Shown here: one piece after another, positions 48,066-62,690 of the stretch | Numbering within the stretch: the first letter of the stretch is position 1 | How the letters are laid out: every line of letters starts with the position of its first letter | DNA from: Sphagnum compactum | Taxonomy: Eukaryota; Bryophyta; Sphagnopsida; Sphagnales | Length of the DNA: 64,000 bases | Assembly: GCA_965153455.1 (NCBI GenBank) | Contig: OZ234493.1 | Coordinates: 16,544,213 to 16,608,212, forward strand | Direction of reading: 5' to 3' | Notes under the pieces: generated by a model | Told to the model about the DNA's origin: nothing | The model's database searches: none | What the model saw: only the letters and a program-made list of their open reading frames with translations | Made by a program: the position numbers and the translations under genes

Positions 48066-48989
48066 TTTTATGGTTTCCTGATGGGTTTGTGCAGTTTTTA
48101 CAAATTTTTTATTTTTATTTTTCAAGAATGTCCAATTTTTATTTTTAAAATGCATTTTATAATGAAAAACACATTAAAGTTTCCAAGCTTTTCTCAAAGA
48201 AATATAGTAAAATTGGGTTGGTTGGAATTTCCAACAGGGTTGGATTGGTGATGATAGTTTATTATTGATTTTGCAACACAAAGGTTTCACTTTCGTAACA
48301 AAGACTACAAGTATTTCCCTCCAAATATTATCAATTGTGCATTGCTCTTGCTTTGGCAGCAGCATCTACTATTAATACCTTCACATTCTTGACAACATGT
48401 TTGTAGTTTTGGTGTGATTTCATATAATGTTAACATTTCTTCTAGTTTTGTGTAAAGGTAATTTTTTTGTTTCTGCTCACCATTCTGGGTTCTTCTCAGA
48501 TGAAAGAGAGTATGTTGGCAAGAAAAATTGTAGAAGCTCTCTTAGAACATGAGTAACCCTTTGTAATCAAGGGGTCAAACTAACCTTCTTATTCCACCCT
48601 AACTTACTCAAGTTGTAAAAATTACAAATATTCTTTAAAAACATGGGAGGTTACAAATCACACGATTCATAATTGAATTTTAATGTTTAAAATATTCCAA
48701 CTCAAATAAGAAATGTCAATAACTTACAAACTAAATTGAAGATTATGGATGAAGTTCTTTTATGAAATTCCACTTAACACCATTCTATGCACAGTCTTCA
48801 ACTAGTTTTTGTGCTGCCAAGTAAGAAATTTCCACTAGATAAATCATTGTTTAATTTTCATTGTTTTTGCCTATGGATCCTTGTCATGTTGGATGTTCTC
48901 CTTGTCATCTTGCCTTACTTATTGACATCATTATTACAACTTAGTGCTTCACATATTTTCCCCAACATATGTTACATCTTTTTCATTTA
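48066..48989. other. Intergenic DNA
   Basis: No gene recognised; the frames at 48174-48365 (minus) and 48787-49017 (plus) lack motifs. Confidence 0.5.
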
Positions 48990-50350
48990 CACTTCGAGAA
49001 AAACCCCACATTTGTAATTACATCTTTAACTTGTTTTCAACTACAATTTGTAGTTGAAAATGACAAACTCAATTGGAAATGTTTTTTGCAACTAAAATAT
49101 ATTATTTACAATTGAAAAACACTAGAGTCAATAAGTACAAATAAAAAATAACATTTCAATTGTAAATGTCAACAAGTGTCAACACTTTGCCAATAACCAC
49201 TTTAAGCCACTTTAGTTGAAACAACATTTATCATTGTAATTAAAGGTTATTTAAATGTAACTCTAATGTGGATGAGCTTCATCCATTGATGTTGCATGAA
49301 GTCATCAACATTTTAGTTATAGGTTCAATTATGTTGCGATTAAGCCAAGTAAAAGATTCAACTAGTTCAATGACATGTGGTGCATTCACATCCATAGGTT
49401 ATGCCACTTAAACATAGGGCGCATTTAAACTACATGGCACTTAAACATAGGTCACATAACTTAGGCTAGGCAATGTGGCACCTAAACATATGCCACCTAA
49501 GTTAGGCTAAGTCACATGACACCTAAGCTAGGCCCAAGCATAGGCACCTAGCTAGGAAAAACATACTTCATTTTTGGTTTAATTTTTAAAGTTGAGTTTT
49601 TTTTATTGGTTCATCGCAAATGGAAATTCTATTTTCATGTTTTTAATGTTCTAATACACTTCCTCATATAGTTTAGAAGTTTGAAATAGAAGACACGCAA
49701 TATGGGATAAAATTTTTAGTTGCAATCAATTGCAACTTAATCACAATTACCACCTATTATCAACAAATTACTAGCTACTTAGTTAATTATTACCTAATTG
49801 CCTATTTAGCCTAACCTATGGCCTATTGACCTAGTTTATTACCTATTAATTAATCTAACCTACTAATTAACATAGCTTACATGGGTGGTGCCTAGGCTAA
49901 ACTTAGGGTTATGCAAGGTAACATGTAGGCTTAAACCAGCTAGGCCATGCCATGTGACACTTAGGCTACTTCCAAACCTAGGTCACACAATGTGGCACTT
50001 ATGCTAAGCTTGAACATAGGGCACATGGCATTTAGGCTAGGCCTAAACCTTGGGTACATGGCAATGATGTTAAGCTTTGACATAGGCCATAATGTGTTGC
50101 ACCTAGGTTAGGCCTAGACATTGGCCACTTACTTTAAGCTTAAACCTAGCTAGACTACGTGGTGCATAAGTTAGGCCAAATGACACCTAGCTTAAGCCTA
50201 TGGCTAAGTGACAAAGCACCTAAGCTTAAATCACTTACATACCTAAGCTAGGTATATGTATGTGAGTAAAGTTGTTATGTAAGCTAAGTAAACTAGGTAG
50301 TTTAATGTAATAGATAGTTTAACCTAAATATATAAGTAACCTAAAAGGGT
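48990..50350. mobile_element. Diverged CACTA-like element, inverted relative of 9968-11408
   Basis: The left end reads CACTTCGAGAAAAACC, close to the minus-strand end of the first element (CACTAGTAGAAAAAGT). Positions 49665-49720 match the reverse complement of 10675-10745 closely, sharing CAATATGGGATAAAATTTT. The interior has the same GGCCTA/ACCTAGG low-complexity style with TGGCACCTAAACATAGG-type words repeating at 49380-50250. The right end was not identified, and no transposase frame is present. Confidence 0.5.
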
Positions 50351-53300
50351 TTAAAGCAGTTTACCTCGATGCAAAGGTCCAAATGTGCACAACATTTCAT
50401 CCACCTAACCTAATTTTTTTCATCCATCCTTGAAACAAGATTACCAAAATAGTTGAACATATGACTTGTGAAGTAGTCACATTATCCAATAATTGCACAA
50501 CACTTAATAATATCACATATTTAGTAAAAAAATCAAGGACCTTTCACTTACAAATCAACAAAGAAATTTGTTGGTGCCAAAAATATTTTGGAGGTGGCCC
50601 CCTAGTTGAGGGTCATTTTCACTTGGTCACCAAATCAATAGGGGGATTGATTTATTTGATAATCATTATTCATTTTTAAATATTAAAAAAATATAGTTAC
50701 AATATAATTGAAAATGATATGTAGTTCAAAAAAAAAAACTAAAAAATACCATTTTTTCTTAATGTTATTTTGGATTATAAAGATGAAAAATATTGAAGCA
50801 AACTTCAACTCTCCAGATGTTTTTGCAATGTGTTCATAATCTTTTAATGCAATGTTTGATATTTATTTATTTTGTGTGCATAATGAAATTTTTTGGGATG
50901 GGTATGAATGTGACGAAAAGATATAATAAGATAAAACCTCAATAATGATTGTGAGCAAAGTTTTGCTTCCAACCTATCACCCTCATCTTGACAAAAGAAA
51001 AAAGGACCACATATAACAAGTATACCATATAATTATGCATTTACAATTTATTTAATTTTGTAAAAACTTGTTAGGCTATTATTTCCACATCCATTTTAAA
51101 TCCCAATTTAATTGATATCATATCTTGTGCAAAGTTGATGTAAAACGAGATGTGCACAATGGTTGTAATTAATCTCAATGAATATTTTATTTGTAAATAA
51201 ACCATGAATTCTTAATCTCAATTCACATCCGAAAACAAAGATAACATGAAATTGCTCTTAGTGGATTTATATTGCACAACAAACCATGTTGGTGCAAAAA
51301 ATGGGCCTCCTTTGAAAGCAAGAAAGAAATTGCCTTGAAAAGATTTACCCAAAGATTAATTTATTTTCAAGTATAGTGTAGAATTGTTGGTTTTTTTCCT
51401 ATGTGAGCATTGCTTCATTTTAAAACTTTTGTGCCTTGAAATGTATGAGGCAAATTTGTAACATTTAGAAGCACTTTAAGAAGAATTTATGATTTTTACC
51501 ATGGTACTAATGTAGGTGTTGACTCACCCAAGACATTGAACAACACCTCCTTAACAATTACATTTAGATAGCATACCAATGCTTGTCAATGGTAGTGCAA
51601 AGAAATGCAAAGCACAAGATTACATTTACAATAACATACCAATGCTTATCAATGGTAGTGCAAACCAATGATAAGCACAAGTTAATTTATATATAGCACT
51701 ACCAATGGACTCAATAGGCATTGGACAAAGACAGCTTGATACAAAACTATGTAGAAATGGTCTTCACTTAATTAATTGATTCTCATGTATGATTATAGTT
51801 TTCACAGATGTACTAGAATATAGCAAATCTTGCACTTTTCAATTCATTGGACTTGGTTTGAGGGAGTTGCAACTTGCGGGAACTCCATTGTTGCACATTT
51901 GATAAATTAGCATCTAATCATTAGAAATTGAACTTTTTCTCTCACCTTTAACATCTTCTTTTCCTTTTTCTTTCGTCCCTTTGTACATTGAAGCTATTAT
52001 CAACAACAACAACATGATTAGATAATATTACTCTCACATGTGCCTCTTTACATATTTGTAGATGTTTCTTACAATTGACAGATCCTTGTAAGGAAAACTT
52101 TTGTTTAGTTTCCTACATTTGCAAGGTTTTTCTCCAGTTCTTTCTAGCTTACTTGTAATGGAGCCTTAGTCCCAATTATATGGTTCTAGCCCCCTAATGG
52201 AAAGTTGCAACCCAATATTTCCCCTTTTTTGTTTTGTTGTGGCTTGAAGGTGTTCTTTTATTTATGCCAACTCTCAATCAAATGAGAAAATAAAACTAAA
52301 ACAAAAAGTTGTACTTACATGAACCTCAGTGTTTGTTTGTAGCTCAAAAGAAATGGCAATATTCTTTGCTCCTTTGTTTCCTTACAATGTCATATAATTG
52401 AATGTATCTAAGCTCTGGCACATAGTTTATTGCAATCCAGTTGTGCTTGCTTTGTCTTGGCAGTCAGCTTTTGAGGAGTATGTCAGGGAACTCTGCTGGG
52501 TTTAGAATATAGACATAATCTGTTGTAATGGGCAGTCCCAAGTGGTACTTAATTAGTTATTGCTAAGTTTTCTGGCATTGATAAATTTGTTGTAGAAATC
52601 TCAGCCTCAACATAATTTTTCATGTTTTGTTGGCTATACATTTGGTGGATTCTCCTTTGACCCACTCCAAATCTTGTCATGCAAACTTATTATACTTTGA
52701 GCATCTCCACCCACACCCCCCAATTTGGCTCTCCATGAATGCTTACCACATCCAACATACAGGTCTAATTATTCCCTCATCCTCACCCATAAACAATGAA
52801 CAATTGAAAAGTATAAACTTTAAAGTAAAAGACCATTTACATGTCATCTCAAGGGCCAATCAAAAAACATCTTTTTTGATAGTGGCCCTTTTGGAGATTG
52901 ATATATCTTGTGCATATTTACATATTCAAATTTAATTTCATGCTATTTAAATCCATATTTGTACATGCCATTACACTGTAGTTAGTGGAGATGCTCAGGT
53001 TTTAGGCTTTAAGATTTAGGCCATCACAAGATTTAGGGTTTGAACCATTATTCTTCCAGGTAATGAAGAAAATATGTGACCAATATAGAGTGGTACATAA
53101 TACCCTCATTTCCTCAAGGACCCAATTTGCTGTTTCCAATCCACAAAGTTAGGACTTCATCAGATCTACATGGGTTCCAAACGAGGAAGTCTCATAAAGT
53201 CCTTTTAAAATTTCAACCCAAAAATTTACGAAGACAACACAACAAAATCTAGATGGTTGAAAACTTGGAAATTCCACAATACAAAAGTGATGTGTGGGAA

Positions 53301-56300
53301 AGATGTATCTTAAACTTTGACTCTGCACATGGAACTACTCCATGTCCCTCACAGCATGCTTGGATACTCTAACAATATGGGCTTCTTCTCTATATACTTG
53401 AACTGCTAGTATAGTACAAGCTCTACATGTTCAAGAATTAGACTCTACAAACTTTTGAATCACTACTGGAGTCCAAAATATTTGCATGTTTGAGTGTCAA
53501 AGCTGATCTTGCTGGCCTCGTGGGCAAGTACTTCCTTTTCTCCCTTTTTGTTTCGTGACTTTCTATTCCCCACCCAAATAACTTCTTGGCCAGGCTTTCC
53601 TCCCCATACTGAAGGAGGGAAACTGATCTGAGCTCATTGGCAACAAAAGGGTTTACCACTCCATGTGAATAGTCCCATAGAGCTTTTAGTGGCTAATCAT
53701 ATTTGGTTTACAGCCATGCAATGCAATATTTCCCATGGGTGCAAGCTTTGGATCAAGATTGTACTAACTAGTGCTGGTCTGGTGTAGAGGCTCGCATAGA
53801 GGCCTGCACTTGGTAGCAATATTGGTAGCAAGGACCCTAAAAGACTGGTATGACCTGAGGCAATTCCAGCCTGGTAAGGACTTGAGGTAATACCAGTTTT
53901 ATATTAGTTTGAAGATCAAGGATATATCAGTGTTGGGTTCTTAGAATGAGGGACAGATATAACATGTCAATTATCAAATTGGGTATACATCCACTTACCC
54001 ATTGATTCTCAAAATCTTCAAAAATTTGGTTTTGCTTTATAACACTGGTTCTCCAAAAATATGAAAAAGTCAAAGAATCATTTAGAGAACCATCAACTGT
54101 TTCTTTCATGAAAACTGTTGGTTTTGTAAGGGTTTTGAAATAACTATAAATTTATTCATAATTTTCAAAGAATTGGAACTGATAGTTGCTTTAAAAATTC
54201 AAAGAACTGCACCACACAAGCATATACCTGCCTCATACAAGTTAAAAATCAGTCTTGAACCCAATACCAGGACCATGCTAGATTGTTCAAAAGTCGATAC
54301 CAGACAAACACTAGTATAAACATGAACCTCAAATGAGTTAGTTGGTACTATGGTGTTGGCCAAGGCTTGATAATCATGTGTGAGAAATGTGTGTACACAT
54401 AAGAGGGGACTCACCATTTGGGCCTTTGGAACACAAAAGTAGTATTGAACTTTCTCACATGTTTATTGCATGTGTGATGACACCATAATCAAGGAAAAAA
54501 GGGCTTCAGATGCATGACAAAGTAATTTTTTTTTCCTTCTTATATAGATGGGAAATGCATGAAAGCCTCCCACAAATATATACACTGAAAGACGAATTAG
54601 GAAACCAACTTGTACTTAGCAGGCGGACCTAAACTAACTAAATCACTTGCATTTGTGCAAAACACATTTTTGTTGTGAGCCCTTTTCCAGCTCAAGTGTA
54701 TGCATGAAATACACATTATGTGTTAGTTAGCTTTGGCCAAAAAATAGAAAACATCACTTTTTGCTGGGAAATGTGCATGGCACCATTACAGAAAAAAGGA
54801 ACCGTAACAGGGAGGACAATGGAACATGCCTTTGTCACCCACCAAGTTTTATTAATAGGGTAGCATATTCGAGCAAGGAATTGACATGTATTGTGGTGAT
54901 AATCCTGGACAACTTGGAGATGCTTGATTATTAAGGCAAGTGCTTTTTTTCATCTAGATGTTTTAGACCAGGTTCATTGGCAATAGTGTAATGGTCTGCA
55001 AATGTTAATTTGGATGAAGTTTAACCCCTAAACATTAGGGTGGACCAATTTGATCTGCTAAATTGTTGTGCTTTTGAGTGTATCGTTGTGTTTCCCTGAC
55101 ATTTAGGGGTTAAACTTAAATAGTATGTAACAAAATCTGGACATGTAAAATATGCAGAAAAAACTATGCTCTATTAAATTGTTCCTCAAAAAAAAATGAT
55201 TGGCTATGATGGCCTAGTCACAATGATTGGCCTGTGTGGTGACATTTAACTTATCGTTTAAGATGTTTAAGAGTTGAGCAAATAACTTGTAGATTATGTT
55301 GGATGTTATAAATATTTGCAAAGGCTCACATATTGGATGTGCATGGATATGTTGTTACAAAGGTCAATTAATCAATGAAATGATGTTTTGAACCATCTAT
55401 AGGTTACGTTCGTTTGAACTTTTGTTACTGTCATTCCCCACTTATGTTGAGCAAAGAATTTGATTTATATTTTAGTTGTTTAACCATAAACTAGAAAATT
55501 TATACTAACTGCTAAGTATTATTTAATCCATAGACTCAACAATGTGTCATTGATTGCTTAAATGTCAATTGCAGGTCCCACCACTGGATATGGTCAGTTG
55601 GTCAGAAGTTTGAGAATAATGGCCCCGCACCTAACAATGCTTATATTTCAATAGGCCAACCTTGACACATGAAACACCCAAACTATAAGCTCTTTAAGCA
55701 ACTAGCTTTGCAAGAAACTTGGCATTTCTCCCAAGCAAGCAAGAATGTGTAAATTGATGGTTGACAACACTTGAATTGAAAGATGCAAAATTTGCAAACA
55801 CCTATAGAACAATCTGTTACAAACAAACACTTGTTATAAACAAGCCTATCTTGTTCTATTTTCCTTTGGAAAGGCAGTCAGCTGTCTGAAAGGGGTGCTT
55901 GTCAAAAACATGGTTTCAAGTTTGAGGCTTTGAAGCTCGAACTATAATTTATATGTTCACAATTGTGTTGAGATGGGCGGTTATTAGAAATGCTAGTAAA
56001 TGACAAGCAGTTTTCAAAGTGGTATATATAGAGTTCTCAGAAAATGAAGGACCAATCCTGATATACAGCCCACGTTATGAATTTTTTAAAAAAAAATTCA
56101 TATATGGGAGTGATTCTGAAGGTATTTGAGAACTGGTCACATACCCTTCTATAAAACTGTCAATTTCTTACATAAACCCACTGGTTCTTTGAGGGTTTTT
56201 GAAAAAGCTAGAACTTGGGGTTCTTTAATTTTGAAAATTTGAAATTAATAAAATAAAATAAAGTAAACAAGAAGAAGAAGAGAGCCAGAGGTTTTTTGTT

Positions 56301-58630
56301 TCTTTCCAAACATTTTCAGAAAAAGAAAAAGAAAATAACTTAAACCACATGTTTTTCTTAAAATCAAATAATGGCCCAACACCCATTCACACTTTCCTCC
56401 CGCTTCAAGTGCCATCTAAAAGCGTTGATGAAATAATTAGGCCAGTCCTCCGAGGGCCAAGCCTTTGGTTTTTAAGTGTAGGGAAAAGCCCAAGGCTGAG
56501 CGTATTGCTGAAACAAGAGGGGCGTAAGGTGAGAACAGAGCACAAGCTTAATTGTGGTAATGATCTTGCCCTTGTGCTTTACATGGTGTACAATTTGATG
56601 CAACTTGTAAAGTGGGCGGCTTTACAATTTTCACAAATCGTGTTGTGAAAACAAAATGCCCACTTTGGGGGGTGGAAGGATAATTCCACACTATAACATG
56701 CCCTCCAATTACAATATATAAATTATAAGAGTTTTTTAGAGAATAGAGAAATTTGTAAAGTGAAGAAAACAAAATATGAATACACTAAGTTTGGTCAGAT
56801 TTAAAATAATAACAATAATAATAATAATACATTGCATTTAAACTAGAAGTGAAGACATGGTGAAACTTAATTATTAGATACCATAAAGTTTGTGATAATC
56901 TAAGTTTCACCTTCTCTTTCTTTCAGTTTTGTCTTTGGGTGTTTTCAATGCGGTTGTGCTTATTACTACTGCCATAATTACTTCAAGCATTGTGCATTAC
57001 ATACTTTGATATTAAGTTTCAGCCCTAATTTAATATAAAAATTCACTTTGTGAATAAGAAAGTTTGCTATTGAAATAGGTGTAGGGGGATGAAAGAAGGA
57101 CCAAAAGGCAAGGTCACTTTACAAATTTTGTGAATATCAACTTCCTCTAAACAAGCACCCAATGAAAATATTAGATGTTTTTGACCTCTTTAAATGGTAG
57201 ACATTGGTATATGGACTTTTCTAACATATAAGTTGCCAATTGAGCAATTTAACAAATCACATTATTAGTGTACCATTGGACTAATGCTTGTAGTATTACA
57301 TTAATATTACACTAACATGCAAAAGAAGCATTACTGAACAACAACACTAGGAACCATAAAAATTAGAGTGGGTTTTTTTAGTCTCGCAAACGGAAAGTAT
57401 ATATTATGTGTACCCTATTTTTAAAATGAAAATTCACTGAACCAAATCAATTTTTAAAATTTTCATTTGTATGATTGGTTGGTGTGACATAAAAAAACAT
57501 GGAAAAAAATTTCTCTGTTATTTGAGGGACTTGATTAGAGGCAATAACTAGCTTCCACTATGGGGTTTTTAAGCCGAAGAACCCACTCAAGGAGAGTTAT
57601 ATGAAAGATTGCATCTCAACCATTGATTTAAGCCAATCTCAGCCGTCTCATGAGGGTGAACTAGCAGCTACATGAGTACCTTCACCTTCTTGAGTGAGGC
57701 CGTATTTAACCTAAGAAAGGTTAAATTTGGAGTTAGAGACCCCTGATTTTGCCTGAAGATGAGACAGTTGTAATATTTAGAAACAAATAAATCATAGATT
57801 TGGTGGTTTCTAGTTTCTACCAGTGTTGGGTGGTTCTTTGATTTTGTTATAGCCTCTGGTTTTAGGGTTTTTGAAATTATGTAGGTGGCTTTTCTGAGAG
57901 ACTGGCAAAGGCCAGGGTAGGTTCCTTTAACAGTTCTTTGATTTTTTGAGAACCACGGTTATGGGTCAAAATGATTCTTTGATTTTTGAGTAGCGCCTCT
58001 CACAAGTCCGTATAAGCCCATCTATACTTAGCCCAGAAGACAAAGATTCTTCTACCCACAAAGGAAAGATAGTTAATCAAACAAACCCCCCAATCTAGCC
58101 CCCAAATCTGGGAAGAATTTGGAGAAGAAATCGAAGAAGATTTGTGTTGACTCAATATCATTCTCTAGATGCCCTACAATCAACCAAAGTTTTTTTTTTT
58201 AAAATTATTTTTTGTCTTCCAACTTTTTGATGTAGCCCATGTGGTAATAATCCATAAGATGATTTAGCCAAATTTGGCTATAAATAAAATATGATAGTAA
58301 AAAAAAATTAGCATCTTATGACAAATGTTGATGTAGAATCTAGTGATTTTTTGGTGTTGCCCATTTGGTTACAATTTAAAATATCCATCGATCCATTCCA
58401 TTTACTTTCAAGTTTCCATCCATCACCACTTTCAACTGGAAGAAAAAATAATCCAAAAATAATCATAACTATCTTGGCCAATAATCCATAAAGTAGGCAA
58501 TTTAGGAGGTTCCTAGCCTAAGTTGGGCATGAGTGACAAAATGGTAGATGTAGGTGTGATGAAGGAAAATAATAGGAGTCAAATTTGAAAACCTATTGAA
58601 ATTGGTAGTTGCTCGTGTTTGATCTTGTGT
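50351..58630. other. Intergenic DNA, no gene recognised
   Basis: Reading frames here (for example 52627-52935 plus, 53438-53659 minus, 56349-56648 plus) have no recognisable domain. A diverged motif family, GGTTCTTTGA with GGGTTTTTGAAA, recurs at about 54040-54160, 56180-56240 and 57830-57990. A 63-bp duplication is at 51555-51690. Parts of 52.3-53.7 kb are less AT-rich and could be untranslated remnants. Confidence 0.45.
51555..51690. repeat. 63-bp tandem duplication
   Basis: CATACCAATGCTTGTCAATG, followed by GTAGTGCAAA, starts at 51572 and again at 51635 with few changes. A short inverted piece (GCACTACCAATGG) follows near 51697, so a small hairpin is possible. Confidence 0.75.
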
Positions 58631-58634
58631 CTTG

Positions 58635-58830
58635 TGTTTCCTTTGGCAATGGTGGTGAGGCCTTATGTTTGTGTTTGTGATTTGAAGTGAAATGATTGAT
58701 TTGCGATTTGGAGCAATGTAGATAAGACTTTACATTTGCAATTTGGAGCAATGGTGGTGAGGTTTTTTGTTCTTGCAATTTGAAACAACAATGGTAAGGT
58801 TTTGTGTTTTTGCAATATGGAGCTACATGT
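58635..58830 (+). repeat. 36-bp minisatellite
   Basis: GCAATTTGGAGCAATGGTGG or a variant starts at 58703, 58738, 58775 and 58812 (spacing 35-37 bp), with TGAGGTTTTGTGTTT-like filler; earlier, less regular copies begin near 58640. The overlapping frames at 58593-58853 and 58767-59030 are explained by the repeat. Confidence 0.75.
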
Positions 58831-61172
58831 GTGTCCAATTTTGTGTTGTTCAAATTTTGTGTGTTAACTTATGGCAAAAATGTGTGTGTGTGAAGGTTTT
58901 TTGGAAAAGAAGGTTGGGAGAGAGGTCGTTTAGTTTTGGGTTATGGGAGAATAATTTGCCTCATGCCAAGTTTCAAATGTTGGTCCTAGGTGTGGAATCT
59001 TTGCAACAAAGTTTGAATCTTGTAATATAGTTTGAAAAACTTAATTGTTGTTACAAAGAATGATTAGTTATAACAAACTCATTGGTTGTCTCAACTATGG
59101 ATCTTGGCTCTAATCCACTATTATTAATTTTCTTGCAAATAAGTAGCCTCCCCCAACTTGTCTTTGTGCTTGTTGAGAATTTTTTTCTTTTACAAAAAAA
59201 ATTGTGCAACATTAGCAAATGCAAACAAACATCCCTTTCACACATCTATTAACCAATTCTTCTAAATTATCACATGAGCATCCAAAATTCAAAATTTCAA
59301 GATGACATTGTTATAAGCTAATCAAGAGTCTCACAATTGATTAAAAAATCTCAATTCCAATTGCAATCCAAGAATTCTTGAAATTTGTAGGGCAAAGAAT
59401 GACACGTTTAAAAACCTTTCCACATGCTCCTTCCAACAAGTCAAAGGATTCATTGCTTATGCATTCACAATAGCAATGTGATGAAATACACATAATTCAA
59501 AGGCCATTATTGCATTGCTAACTTTGTTAACCAATGCCATAACATAAAAAATGGAGCTTACAAACAAATAATATGCAAGTTAAGGTGTATTGGTGTTAGG
59601 AATTGTGTTCAAGAACCCATCAACCTTTACATGCATCAATATCTTGACCTTCTTGTCATATTCACATACAAGATCTTAGTTTTTTCCTTGCCCACAAACT
59701 TGATAATACATTGTATTTTATAGGCTCCTACAAATACATGGGGTAAATAACATTAGAGCCAATATGTCATGCACTTTATTGCGTTCAAAAGCACATGCAA
59801 GTCAAAGGAGAGGTTATAAAACATTCACCACCTCTATTGCCATCCAAACATAAAAGAATCTATAGCTCCAAATTAAATTCCCCACAAACAAATAAAAGTG
59901 GTTGCACCCTTGTTCAAAAATTGTGCTCACCTTGCAACTTAATGTTAATGGAATTAATTTGTGACATTTAACACATAAAATAGGAACCAACATTTAAATG
60001 ATTGGTTGAGTACACATTGTTGCGTAGATGCAAGGTTGAGTGGCTCACTTTGGTGACATAGTGATATTTTTTTCTTGGGCACCCTTTGTTCAAATGTGTA
60101 TGGTAATATATATATATATATATATATAAAAAATTGGCAATTGAATTTAGATTAACAACTTCAGGATGAACCATCCATGTAGATATTTTTAAAAAACAAT
60201 TCATTCGTTAATAATAATGAACTTTTAAAGATCGAAAATTGGGACTGGTCGGCTAGATTCAAAATTAGAAAATGAAAAAATTTGTATTGATTTCCACTTT
60301 AAATGTGTTATAATGATTCAATATAAATTACAATATGAGATGAAAAACTCAAATCAAGAATCCGCCCCATTAAAAATTTAGCCAAATGATAGTTATGAAC
60401 TTTTCAATGGTCAGAATTGGACCATATTTTCATAAGTCCATAGAAGGTGCAATTCAAATTTTTTTCAATTTTTTCCCCTCACAAGAGAATGTTTCCACAA
60501 AATCTATGTGGGGAACTATTAATATGGACTCCTATCACTCCATGACATATGTTTGACCAATAAAATAGGAGCAAATTGCTAGCTCATCATTAAGCTACTA
60601 TTGTTTTGGACTTTTATGGAGTACAAAACTTGCCAATAGTTAGACACTCGATTTTGCATCCATCATGTTGTACACAAGGTGTGAATGTTTTTGTCACAAC
60701 TTAATGAATTGCCCATGTTAGCCCACTTTGCACTTGAACTTGTAATTAAAAAAAATATTTGTGGTAACAAATGTTTATTACACCTACATATTCAAGGTTT
60801 TCCTTGAAGAATACAAGCTTGTTAACAAAGTGAGTCTTCATAAAAGTTTCTAGTTTTTTGACAAGCAACCTTACTCTTTGCACATCTTGTCCCACTCTTG
60901 CCTCTTTTTTCATGACTTTTTAGCCAAAGTGATATTCTTTTACAAGGGTTATTGTGTCACCTTCAAGGAGACTTCTTTCATACCAACACATAGTTTTGTG
61001 TTTTTTGTTGCATATTGACAAGACTTGTTCATCACATGCCCAAAACACCAACTTGCAAAGGGTGTTGCAAGTTGCAATGGGGCACACAATGTACTACAAA
61101 AGACAATGTTGTGGCAAGACTATTATTTAAGTTGGATCCCTCAGCTTTTACATATGTTATTAGAATAAAAAA
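58831..61172. other. AT-rich intergenic DNA
   Basis: No gene recognised. A TA microsatellite of about 11 repeats is at 60107-60128. Confidence 0.5.
60107..60128. repeat. (TA)n microsatellite
   Basis: Uninterrupted TA dinucleotides, about eleven copies. Confidence 0.9.
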
Positions 61173-61750
61173 ATGGTAAATTAGACCAAAAATATATCCC
61201 ACATAAATGCAGTTTTTAAATGTGGAAAATTTCAACTAAACATAAGAAAATCAATTCAAATCATTTTAAAGGGTCATTATGAAAATGTATATGATTCCAT
61301 TGAGTTTATTGCTAGTTAATACAAAATTTGAAAAACTGTGTGTAATAAAAATAAGTAACAAGTACACTTGAAACCGATTGGTGAATATTGCATTCTTTCA
61401 TACTTTTACATTAGAAGTTCGATGCATTTTGATAATAATAGGAAAAAAATGGAAGTTTACAAGTATATTTTAGTGCACCATTAACTTGAAAGTAAGAAAA
61501 ATCTAATATTTTGTGTACTTGCAATCTATTTTGTAAGTTGTGACATTTTCAATGAATTTTATTTATAACTACTTTAAACATGTGGTTTTTAAATACAATT
61601 GTAACAATATTCATAGTCAAAGAACATGTTCATATTACACATGGTCTTAAATAATATTTGTAAGTTCAATATATCAAAGCCTACTTGATGGATATTTTCC
61701 ATTTATGTTGTAAATAACATGAGTGATCTAATTTACCATGCTTGGACCCA
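61173..61750. mobile_element. MITE-like element, copy 2
   Basis: The left part begins ATGGTAAATTAGACCAAAAA, matching copy 1 just inside its terminus but lacking the outer GGGTCCAAGC. The right end ATTTACCATGCTTGGACCCA is well kept. Interior words align in order with copy 1 at 14771-15362, for example AGTTCAATATATCAAAGCCT and CTTGATGGATA. Confidence 0.6.
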
Positions 61751-62073
61751 TTACCTTTTGTGTAAATTGGTATTCCATTAGAAGAGGCTTCATAATATTT
61801 GCAAGGGTCGTTTCGTTAGTGTTGGGTGCCTCAAAAAATGACAATTAAAAGAAAAAATAAAAAACCATATCATCTTTATCCACAAATCAAAAATCACATT
61901 AATAGTTGCATAATTGGTTATAATTATAAGCAATACATTAGTGTCCAAGGTCTTTGTAAAAAGGCTAGGGATGTGGTCTTTCATTAATTTTTTAGGGGGG
62001 GAACATATCTTGGTGTGCCTTTGCATGATGAGTCAACGAAACCAAAGTGATTTCACAATTGACATTACATTGA

Positions 62074-62690
62074 GGTAAAAGCATGGTATTTTATACAAAA
62101 AAAGTTGATAGAAAAATATCAAGCATAAAATGAGATAGTTTTTCACAAAAACACAAGAAAGTAAATTCAATTTTTACTTAAATTTCATTTTGAAACCATG
62201 GTGCTTTCCATTGGGTTTATATTAAGTTGAATACAAAAATTGAGAAACTTTGGAATAGTTAAGTAGGGAACAAGTACTTTTGAATTTGACTAGCCAATAT
62301 GGTAATCAAAAGTTTCATTAGAAAATTTAATGACATAGATTTGTGTGAAGTTTTAGCATAAAGATAATTATATATTCAAAAAAAGGAAAATAAATAAAAT
62401 CTACATTCTGTATGGTAAAATATACTTGACACATATTTGAAACAAATGTTACATTGCAAAAAGTAGGTTTCAAAAGCTACTTACATTTTAAAAAGTCTAT
62501 TTGAAACCTATTTTTACAATGTAAAATTTAAAAATTAATTCATAATAGTGAAGAAGTATCTTGTTTTTCATCTTTTACATGAAAATAATGTATAACAATT
62601 TTATGATGGGTTTTAGTCTTACTTTTTGTTAGCTTAACAAGTAAACTACTAAGGTAATTGAATTATATATTTTACCATGCTTTCACCCAT
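62074..62690. mobile_element. MITE-like element, copy 3
   Basis: The left end GGTAAAAGCATGGTATTTTA is mirrored by TTTTACCATGCTTTCACCCA on the right. The interior shares TTCATTTTGAAAACAT-type and CCATTGGGTTTAT words with copy 1. It lies only about 320 bp from copy 2, in the same orientation. Confidence 0.6.

Noticed and set aside
50440-50560. Right end of the second CACTA-like element
   Set aside because: No inverted copy of the CACTA terminus could be found there.
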